DNA of 12,688 nt, from NCBI RefSeq assembly GCF_031846505.1, contig NZ_JAVRHP010000092.1:1-12688 (forward strand), read 5' to 3'. Position numbers and translations under genes: made by a program. The first letter of the stretch is position 1; each line of letters begins with the position of its first letter. Below, one piece after another: positions 6,922 to 12,688 of the stretch. The notes under the pieces were generated by a model that saw only the letters and a program-made list of their open reading frames with translations, ran no database searches and had not been told where the DNA came from. The stretch comes from Autumnicola edwardsiae. Lineage in GTDB: Bacteria > Bacteroidota > Bacteroidia > Flavobacteriales > Flavobacteriaceae.

Positions 6922-7188
6922 ATGGAAGCAAAATCTATCATACAGGAAGTAAGAGAAAATATTTGTGAAGAATGTAGAAATTGTACTGTATTTGCAACTA
7001 ATGAACAAGGAGAAAAATTCAGAATAGATGCAGGCTTTTGTGATGATGGTTCAGGATATATCTCGCTTGATTTATATGATGAAGAAGGGCAATGGTTAGA
7101 AAATTGCAAGCTAAAAGATTGGACAGATTCCTGTGCACTTCCTTTTAATCTAATCCCAGAGCCAGAACCTGACTGTGATTGTATATAA
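6922..7188 (+). CDS. Small acidic Cys-rich protein of unknown function
   Basis: An 88-residue protein I do not recognise. It has eight cysteines (15, 18, 21, 40, 62, 71, 85, 87), among them the CEECRNC cluster and a C-terminal CDC, and many Asp and Glu. No signal peptide or membrane segment is visible. Its middle (KFRIDAGFCDDGSGYISLDLYDEEGQW) looks like beta strands. The cysteine spacing would suit a zinc site or disulfides. It starts one base after the CD-NTase stop and ends two bases before the PLD-like gene, so it is firmly inside the operon. Position suggests a partner, regulator or inhibitor of the CD-NTase, but that is guesswork from context. Its start ATG at 6922 is the only reasonable one. 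Confidence 0.75.
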   Translation: MEAKSIIQEVRENICEECRNCTVFATNEQGEKFRIDAGFCDDGSGYISLDLYDEEGQWLENCKLKDWTDSCALPFNLIPEPEPDCDCI

Positions 7189-7190
7189 TT

Positions 7191-8465
7191 ATGGAAAAAG
7201 TACTAAGATTAAAAACAGAGTTTAAAAACTTCATCCGCAAAGCAGATGAAATTTGCATTGCTGTAGCGATGTTGACCGATTATGGGCTTACTGTATTTGA
7301 TGATAGAGACGAAGATTGTGCTTTTGAAATTTTGGTAGGCTACGATTTGCCAACGCACCCTTTAGCATTACAAAAACTTTTAGATGAAGATGTAGCAACC
7401 AAAATCTATGATGTAAAAAAACAATTCTTTCATCCCAAGCTATACCTATTCAGAATAAATGAAGACTGGACAGCCTTTTTAGGTTCTGGCAATTGTACTA
7501 AAGGCGGATTACTAACCAACATAGAGCTTAGTATAAAAGTAGAAGATCCTAATACGGTTCAAGAATTACTGGATTGGTATGAAACCTATTTTAAATTAGG
7601 TACAACCTTGAAACAAGACTGGTTAGATGAATATAGTTTATTTTATGTGGAAAGAAGCGACAAAGAAAAGGAATTACAGTCTATTACTAAAAAATTTAAA
7701 AAAGAAACTGGAGTAACAAAAGGAAAAGTGGCTCTGGCAGAATATGACTTTAAAGATCAATTTTTTACTTATGAGCATTACAATGCATTCACGCCACCCA
7801 AACCAATTTTAGATGAACCAGGACCGATAAAGGAACGGCTCGATGTACGCAACAAATTAGAAGAATTGCACCACCGCCTCTATCCCATTATGGAAAAAAA
7901 GGGTTGGCAAGTATATGCTCATCACCAAACCCAGCATCTAACATCTTCTTTTAGGCATAATGAATATGCATCCAATAGTTTAAGTGCCATATGGCTGCAC
8001 TATGGGCGCAGTGAGGAAGAACTGGAGCAATACAAAGACGCTTTTGGTGAAAATATGACCTCGCTCTACCATATGCGCCTTGAGATATTGATACTCAAAG
8101 ACCATTTGTGGGTAGAACTGCGCGTGGGCAAGAACAATGGTAGTTATCCAGACCGACAATATATACGTGAACAGTTAAAATCTAATCCTGCCTTTGTAAA
8201 TACCTATTACAATCTTATAAAAAAACTGGATAGCACCTTTACCGTCACCATTGCGGATGAAGAAGTACCGAAATCAGATTTTGAAGATGCACAGGATTTA
8301 AAGGAATTTACGCTACAGGACAACCCAAAATTTTACTATTTCAGGATAGGCCGTTTGTACAAACCAGATGATAAGGCCATTTCAGATAACAAGATAGTTA
8401 CGACTGTGATAAATGACTTTGAAAAGCTATACCCATTATACCAACTATTTAAGCACAAATTTTAA
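7191..8465 (+). CDS. Phospholipase-D-like (single HKD) protein with a C-terminal domain of unknown role
   Basis: A 424-residue protein when started at the ATG at 7191. A TTG four codons earlier overlaps the previous gene and adds nothing conserved. The N-terminal domain (about 1-145) is PLD-like, with one HKD motif: His81-x-Lys83 in FHPKLYLF, then Gly98-Ser99-x-Asn101 in FLGSGNCTKGGL, and the NIELSIKV strand. Single-HKD proteins of this superfamily include nucleases that act as dimers, so nuclease activity is plausible. The rest (about 215-424, LHHRLYPIMEKKGWQVYAHH to YPLYQLFKHKF) resembles uncharacterised C-terminal domains that accompany defence proteins; I cannot name it safely. It sits between the CBASS genes and hsdS, and its stop overlaps the hsdS start by one base (TAATG). 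It could be a second effector or a restriction accessory. Confidence 0.8.
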   Translation: MEKVLRLKTEFKNFIRKADEICIAVAMLTDYGLTVFDDRDEDCAFEILVGYDLPTHPLALQKLLDEDVATKIYDVKKQFFHPKLYLFRINEDWTAFLGSGNCTKGGLLTNIELSIKVEDPNTVQELLDWYETYFKLGTTLKQDWLDEYSLFYVERSDKEKELQSITKKFKKETGVTKGKVALAEYDFKDQFFTYEHYNAFTPPKPILDEPGPIKERLDVRNKLEELHHRLYPIMEKKGWQVYAHHQTQHLTSSFRHNEYASNSLSAIWLHYGRSEEELEQYKDAFGENMTSLYHMRLEILILKDHLWVELRVGKNNGSYPDRQYIREQLKSNPAFVNTYYNLIKKLDSTFTVTIADEEVPKSDFEDAQDLKEFTLQDNPKFYYFRIGRLYKPDDKAISDNKIVTTVINDFEKLYPLYQLFKHKF

Positions 8466-9790
8466 TGACAGAGACTTATAACAAAAGCATTTTAGTGAAA
8501 GAGGGATATAAAGAAACCAAACTCGGATTGATTCCTAAAGATTGGACTACGCCAACTATTAGTGAAGTTTTTGACTTTTTAAAGACTACCTCGTTTTCAA
8601 GGAATCAACTTAGCTATGATGATGAAAATAACATATTCTATATACATTACGGAGATATCCACGCAACCTTTAAAAAACCATTGTTAGATTTTGAAACTGA
8701 AGCTAATGTACCAAGGTTAAATGATGATGTAACATTGCCAAATAGTGTTCAATATCTACAAAATGGAGATGTGATTATCGCTGATGCCTCTGAAGACTAT
8801 GATGGTGTTGGTGAAGCCATAGAGATTAAAAACCTAAACGGCAAAACTGCCATTAGCGGACTGCATACTTTTGCATTAAGAGATATTGACAAAAAGACAG
8901 TACCAGGGTTTAGAACCTACATCTTCAAAAATCCAATAGTTAAGAAAGCACTTAAAACAATTGCTACCGGAAGCAAAGTGTATGGAATTTCAAAAAGCAA
9001 CACTCAAAAATTTAAGATTGTATTACCTACACTTCCAGAACAACAAAAAATAGCCAGTATACTAAATACTTGGGACAAAGCGATAGCAGCTCAAGAAAAA
9101 CTCATTGCCCAAAAGCAAGAACTTAAAAAAGGATTGATGCAGCAGCTATTGACTGGCAAGAAACGGTTTGCTGGGTTCAGTGAGGAGTGGGAAGTAAAGA
9201 CCATGAATGATATTGTAAAATATATAGGCGGTGAAGCTTTTAAAAGTATAAGTCAGGTTGAAAAAGGTGTGAAATGGTTAAAAATTGCTAACGTTGGTAT
9301 TGGTTCAATTAAGTGGGATGGTAACACTACCTTTTTACCATCAAGTTTTATCGAAATAAACCCTAAATATGTTTTAAACGAAGGAGACATTGTAATGGCT
9401 CTTACTAGACCCATTTTAAATAACAAATTAAAGATTGCTGCATTTAATAAGAAAGATGGTGTGGCATTATTGAATCAAAGAGTAGCAAAATTAGTCTCGA
9501 AAAATAAAAATGACTTGAAATTCATCTATTATCTACATCAAATGCCATATTTCATTTATTCCATGAACGCTATGATGGCTGGAACCGACCCGCCAAATAT
9601 AAGCTTAAAAGATTTGAGCAAGGCAAGGGTGAAAACCCCAAGTTTTGATGAACAAAAAATGATAGTATCTATTATTGAAAGTTTTGATTTTGAAATCAAT
9701 TGTTTAGTTAGCGTCAAAGAACAAATTTTTAACCAACAACAAGGTTTAATGCAGCAGTTGTTGACTGGAAAAAAGCGTGTAAAATTATGA
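8465..9790 (+). CDS. hsdS: Type I restriction-modification specificity subunit S (full length, two TRDs)
   Basis: A 441-residue subunit that recognises the bipartite DNA site and holds HsdM and HsdR together. It opens with the typical EGYKETKLGLIPKDW. TRD1 covers about 25-185. Then comes the first conserved helix (190-234, LPEQQKIASILNTWDKAI to GLMQQLLTGKKR), TRD2 (about 235-390, entering with FAGFSEEWEVK) and the second helix (about 395-441, ending GLMQQLLTGKKRVKL). Both TRDs and both helices are present, so it looks intact. The two helix ends share the same 12 residues (223-234 and 427-438), encoded by similar DNA. It overlaps the PLD-like gene by one base, and its TGA overlaps the ATG of the decayed gene that follows. 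The recognition sequence cannot be predicted. Confidence 0.95.
   Translation: MTETYNKSILVKEGYKETKLGLIPKDWTTPTISEVFDFLKTTSFSRNQLSYDDENNIFYIHYGDIHATFKKPLLDFETEANVPRLNDDVTLPNSVQYLQNGDVIIADASEDYDGVGEAIEIKNLNGKTAISGLHTFALRDIDKKTVPGFRTYIFKNPIVKKALKTIATGSKVYGISKSNTQKFKIVLPTLPEQQKIASILNTWDKAIAAQEKLIAQKQELKKGLMQQLLTGKKRFAGFSEEWEVKTMNDIVKYIGGEAFKSISQVEKGVKWLKIANVGIGSIKWDGNTTFLPSSFIEINPKYVLNEGDIVMALTRPILNNKLKIAAFNKKDGVALLNQRVAKLVSKNKNDLKFIYYLHQMPYFIYSMNAMMAGTDPPNISLKDLSKARVKTPSFDEQKMIVSIIESFDFEINCLVSVKEQIFNQQQGLMQQLLTGKKRVKL
9131..9778 (+). repeat. Intragenic direct repeat at the ends of the two HsdS conserved regions
   Basis: The 36-base segments 9131-9166 and 9743-9778 both encode GLMQQLLTGKKR and keep clear similarity at DNA level (shared ATGCAGCAG and TTGACTGG). 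They bracket TRD2. In type I systems such repeats can serve homologous exchange of recognition domains. No inverted partial hsdS copies or recombinase gene are seen in the window, so active inversion is not indicated. Confidence 0.7.
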
Positions 9791-10144
9791 ATATAGACAT
9801 AAAGCTATTATATGGTATTTGGCGGCACGAACACGAAGGTGTCATAACAGATTTTAGTATTAGGAAGTACGATGAGGATCATCATAAAGGTTTTTAACTC
9901 TTTACAATTTTCAGCTGGACCGGATTCTGGCTCAAATATTAAATATGAATGGTTAGGAGCGGTAAGCATTTAAAATTATCCGGCACAGATATCAGACATA
10001 ATTATAGAACATTTAGAATTTACCGAAGATAAACCCGAATACCAGAATCTAAAAATCTGGCATTTCACGAATGACCAAATGATTTTGGAATTTGGAGATA
10101 GCCAAAGAGTCGAATTTCAAAGATTAGGAGCGAATGCAGGATAA
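9787..10144 (+). pseudogene. Decayed gene for a small protein of about 118 residues
   Basis: The ATG at 9787 overlaps the hsdS stop in the coupled ATGA form seen elsewhere in the operon, and encodes 36 residues beginning MNIDIKLLYGIWRHEHEG before TAA at 9895-9897. In another frame, from around 9887, the protein seems to go on (VFNSLQFSAGPDSGSNIKYEW, LGAVSI), meets an in-frame TAA at 9971-9973, and resumes for 56 residues (ISDIIIEHLEFTEDKPEY, LKIWHFTNDQMILEFG, RVEFQRLGANAG) to TAA at 10142-10144. One frameshift near 9885 and one nonsense change explain everything. The strand-rich pattern with GIW near the start recalls small lipocalin-like barrels, but the family is not certain. Its tail overlaps the start of the next gene. 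An alternative is two unrelated short peptides (9787-9897 and ATG 9872-9973), which I find less likely. Confidence 0.65.
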
Positions 10145-10898
10145 AATTATAATACTAAAAAACACAAAGGATGGTGTTGTAAGAGACACTATTTTGACGT
10201 TACAAGACACTCTACGCCTAGACCTTAAGCAAGAATTTGTATTACCCAAAGAAGATATTTTTATTCATACAATTGCGGAACCTTTAAGTATAGTTGAACA
10301 ATTGGGTTTGTGGATAGGTATAATTTTGGCGTCAATAACAATAATTTATACCCTTTACTCAATTTATAAATTAAGACAGAGCGATAAGGACACACAATTA
10401 CAACTTAATGAGCTTAAGGGCATAATTGGTGCAATTGAAGCGCAAAATTCAATAGCAACGGAGAGTAATACAATAATGACCGGTTATTTTGCTGAACTGC
10501 AAAATTTACTTTCCACTGGTACAGGTTCATCCGAATTGGCGGTCTTAGAACAAAAGCGTTTTAGACTATCTGTCAAACCTCGCCTATATATCAATACTAG
10601 CGGCTATGCCGGATATAGTGGGGAAATACACCTCACTTTAAATAATAGAGGTGAATTGGCATATTATGACGGGTATGAGTTCTTGGATGGAGATAAAGTT
10701 GAATTCCATACTTGGCAAAAATCGATTGAAATTACGAAAGATGGAAGGATACAGTTACAAGGAAAAACTATGAGTGTTCATCCCAAAGATTTGGTTTTTA
10801 AAATTAAAATATTCTATCATGACCAGGAGGATTTTAAATATGAATCTATTATAGAGTGGAACAAATCTGCGAAAATTATTGAAACAGTGGAATTATGA
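10134..10898 (+). CDS. Single-pass membrane protein of unknown function
   Basis: A 254-residue protein I do not recognise. A hydrophilic N-terminal part (1-56) precedes one strong membrane segment at about 57-79 (LGLWIGIILASITIIYTLYS). It is followed by positive residues and a probable coiled coil (about 80-130, SDKDTQLQLNELKGIIGAIE). A beta-rich domain comes next (about 145-254, RLSVKPRLYINTSG, GEIHLTLNNRGELAYYDGYEF, VFKIKIFYHD). Positive charge after the helix suggests the large C-terminal part faces the cytoplasm. It has no cleavable signal peptide or catalytic motif. It overlaps both the decayed gene upstream and the hsdR start downstream (ATGA), so it is translated within the restriction operon. 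An inner-membrane sensor, or an effector linked to the CBASS genes, are possibilities from context only. Confidence 0.75.
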   Translation: MQDKIIILKNTKDGVVRDTILTLQDTLRLDLKQEFVLPKEDIFIHTIAEPLSIVEQLGLWIGIILASITIIYTLYSIYKLRQSDKDTQLQLNELKGIIGAIEAQNSIATESNTIMTGYFAELQNLLSTGTGSSELAVLEQKRFRLSVKPRLYINTSGYAGYSGEIHLTLNNRGELAYYDGYEFLDGDKVEFHTWQKSIEITKDGRIQLQGKTMSVHPKDLVFKIKIFYHDQEDFKYESIIEWNKSAKIIETVEL

Positions 10899-12688
10899 CC
10901 ATAAACTACACAGAATACAACGACTCACAAAAACCAGCACTAACCCTACTTCAAAAGATGGGCTGGCAGTATTTGTCTCAAGAGGAAGTTTTTGCTGCGC
11001 GTGGCGAAATATACACCAATGTTTTGCTAGACGATATTTTGGCGCAACAATTATCTAAGATTAATGCATTTGAATATAAAGGCGAATCCTATAAATTCTC
11101 AACAGGAAGTATCCAAGGTGCTATCAATGCATTAAAAAAAGTACCAAACGAAGGACTGGTACAAACCAATGAACGTGTGTATGATCTAATTACATTAGGT
11201 AAAAGTTTTAATGAAACCGTACAAGGAGACCGAAAAGCCTACACGGTTAAGTTCATAGACTGGCAAGAACCAGAAAACAATGTATTTCACGTAGCAGAGG
11301 AGTTTGAGGTAGAAGGTGGTAAAGGAAAACGTCGTCCAGATCTTGTCCTTTTTGTAAACGGTATTCCCTTTGTAGTCATAGAAAACAAAAGACGTGATAA
11401 AAATGAGTCTCTGGATGAAGCCATCTCTCAAAACATCCGCAATCAAAGAGACGAAGGAGGAATTCCTAAGCTTTTCTATTATGCACAATTGTTGTTAGCC
11501 GTACATCCCAATGCCGTAAAGTATGCAGCCACAGGGACACCCGCGAAATTTTGGTCTGTTTGGAAAGAAGACAATGATAAGGAAATCGCCAAGCTTTTAA
11601 AAAAGAAAACAAATTCAACACCAGCAGAGGACAGATTCGTTACCGAGCAAGATAAAGGGGTGTATGCTTTATGCAAACCAAAGCAATTGTTGGACCTCGC
11701 CTACAAGTATATTGTATTTGATGGTCCGGACAAGAAAATATGTAGATACCAACAATACTTTGCAGTACAAGACACAATAAAACGTGTAAAAACAACTAAC
11801 AAAGATGGCAACCGTCAAGGTGGTGTAATCTGGCACACAACGGGTAGTGGTAAATCGCTTACAATGGTGATGCTTTCAAAAGCATTGGCGTTAGATACAT
11901 CGATAGATTCGCCCAGAGTCATCATTGTAACCGATAGAATAAGTTTGGATAAGCAAATATTTAAAACTTTTGTTAATTGTGGCAAGCACGTTAAAAAAGC
12001 AAAAAGTGGCAATGACCTTTTAGAACTGTTGCAAGATAAGGGCAATGAAATCATCACAACCATTATCGATAAGTTTGAGATTGCTACTAAGCGGACATCA
12101 TTTAAAGATGAATCCCAAAACATCTTTGTTTTGGTAGATGAGAGCCATCGCAGTCAGTACGGGTCGGCACACGCACAGATGAAGCGTATTGTGCCCAATG
12201 CATCCTACATTGGCTTTACAGGAACGCCTTTGATGAAATCACAGAAAAGCACTTCTAAAAAGTTTGGTGGCTTCATTCACAAGTACACTATTGATCAAGC
12301 GGTGAAAGATGGCGCGGTACTTCCGCTTCTATACGAAGGGCGATCAGCAAAACTAACTATCAATAAAAAAAAGATAGATAAAGGCTTTGAACGTTTGGCA
12401 GCACCCCTAAGCGAAGAAGCGCGTAGGGATTTAAAAAAGAAATTTGCAACAATTGCAAGAATTTACGAGTCCGACCACGTCATTGAAGAAATTGCCTATG
12501 ATATTTCAGAGCACTTTCGTGAAAACTGGAAAGGAACGGGATTTAAAGCCCAACTAGCGGTACCAAAAATTGATACCGCCATCAAATACCAAAAGTATTT
12601 TGAGTCTCAACCAGATCCTGAACTTAAAATAAATACAAGAGTAGTCTTTACGCCACCCGATAGCAGACAGAATAATGATGATGTCTGG
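10895..12688 (+). CDS. hsdR: Type I restriction endonuclease subunit R, 5' part (3' end outside window)
   Basis: The first 598 codons of the restriction and translocation subunit, open to the window edge; full HsdR proteins are about 1000 residues. The N-terminal PD-(D/E)xK nuclease domain has Asp149 in RRPDLVLF and Glu163-x-Lys165 in VVIENKRRD. The superfamily 2 helicase motor has Walker A HTTGSGKS (Lys320), the DEAD-box-like DESH (415-418) and FTGTP motif III (441-445). Family-typical segments such as EGGIPKLFYYAQLLLAVHP and RYQQYFAVQDTI lie between them. No stop or frameshift interrupts the visible frame, so restriction is probably functional. The start ATG (10895-10897) overlaps the TGA of the membrane-protein gene by the coupled ATGA arrangement. 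R at the end of the operon, far from M, results from five intact genes, hsdS among them, and two decayed ones lying between them. Confidence 0.96.
   Translation, partial: MTINYTEYNDSQKPALTLLQKMGWQYLSQEEVFAARGEIYTNVLLDDILAQQLSKINAFEYKGESYKFSTGSIQGAINALKKVPNEGLVQTNERVYDLITLGKSFNETVQGDRKAYTVKFIDWQEPENNVFHVAEEFEVEGGKGKRRPDLVLFVNGIPFVVIENKRRDKNESLDEAISQNIRNQRDEGGIPKLFYYAQLLLAVHPNAVKYAATGTPAKFWSVWKEDNDKEIAKLLKKKTNSTPAEDRFVTEQDKGVYALCKPKQLLDLAYKYIVFDGPDKKICRYQQYFAVQDTIKRVKTTNKDGNRQGGVIWHTTGSGKSLTMVMLSKALALDTSIDSPRVIIVTDRISLDKQIFKTFVNCGKHVKKAKSGNDLLELLQDKGNEIITTIIDKFEIATKRTSFKDESQNIFVLVDESHRSQYGSAHAQMKRIVPNASYIGFTGTPLMKSQKSTSKKFGGFIHKYTIDQAVKDGAVLPLLYEGRSAKLTINKKKIDKGFERLAAPLSEEARRDLKKKFATIARIYESDHVIEEIAYDISEHFRENWKGTGFKAQLAVPKIDTAIKYQKYFESQPDPELKINTRVVFTPPDSRQNNDDVW

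Noticed and set aside
4220..7188. Type II or type III CBASS
   Set aside because: No E1/E2-like Cap2, JAB-like Cap3, HORMA or TRIP13-like protein is encoded anywhere in the window; only the synthase, the effector and one small unknown are present.
7179..7190. TTG start for the PLD-like protein, four codons upstream of the ATG
   Set aside because: It would overlap the end of the 88-residue gene and adds only Met-Tyr-Ile-Ile before an ATG that begins a normal N-terminus.
11195..11488. Minus-strand open frame with a hydrophobic translation inside hsdR
   Set aside because: The plus strand here encodes the HsdR nuclease region with its RPD and ENK motifs. The hydrophobic look comes from reversed Lys/Glu-rich codons.
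1..12688. CRISPR array, insertion sequence or intact integrase
   Set aside because: No regularly spaced repeats, transposase or recombinase motifs were found on either strand. A few minus-strand codons around 1340-1420 could be the tail of a lost integrase, but they are too short to claim.

Overview
The window looks like chromosomal DNA from a member of the Bacteroidota, most likely a marine or soil Flavobacteriaceae. The reasons are AT-rich DNA, genes preceded by A/T-rich leaders with few Shine-Dalgarno sequences, a TAnnTTTG-type promoter box, and the protein families present. The lineage is inferred from style; no marker gene is complete.

Left flank (1-752): the 3' part of serA (D-3-phosphoglycerate dehydrogenase), a housekeeping gene. 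A gene-poor stretch of about 0.9 kb follows (753-1670). It holds a 30-base direct repeat, a rho-independent terminator on the minus strand next to what looks like the last 13 bases of a tRNA-Ser gene, a 20-bp hairpin with a perfect stem, and a pair of 14-bp palindromes. I read it as the scarred edge of a genomic island inserted at a tRNA gene.

Defence island (1671-12688): a small phosphatase-like gene (COG4551 type) points left. A tightly packed rightward gene series starts at 2121 and runs off the window: a half-size HsdS, HsdM, an HNH-SAVED effector (Cap5-like), a CD-NTase with an AGS-C sensor domain, an 88-residue Cys-rich protein, a phospholipase-D-like protein, a full-length two-TRD HsdS, a decayed small gene, a single-pass membrane protein, and HsdR. 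Most neighbours overlap or lie within 4 bases, so they probably form one transcription unit. In effect a two-gene CBASS module (cyclic-oligonucleotide synthase plus nuclease effector) and several accessory genes are embedded between the M, S and R genes of a type I restriction-modification system.

The most striking detail is in the Cap5-like gene. Its reading frame is interrupted by one in-frame TGA at 5210-5212, and the last 53 codons, which encode the conserved end of the SAVED domain, continue intact in the same frame up to a TAA just before the CD-NTase gene. The effector is therefore either recently inactivated while its synthase stays intact, or made by readthrough, or this is a sequencing error. 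A second lesion-bearing gene lies at 9787-10144 (one frameshift, one in-frame TAA). HsdM, the full-length HsdS and the visible part of HsdR keep their key motifs, so the restriction system looks intact as far as it can be seen.
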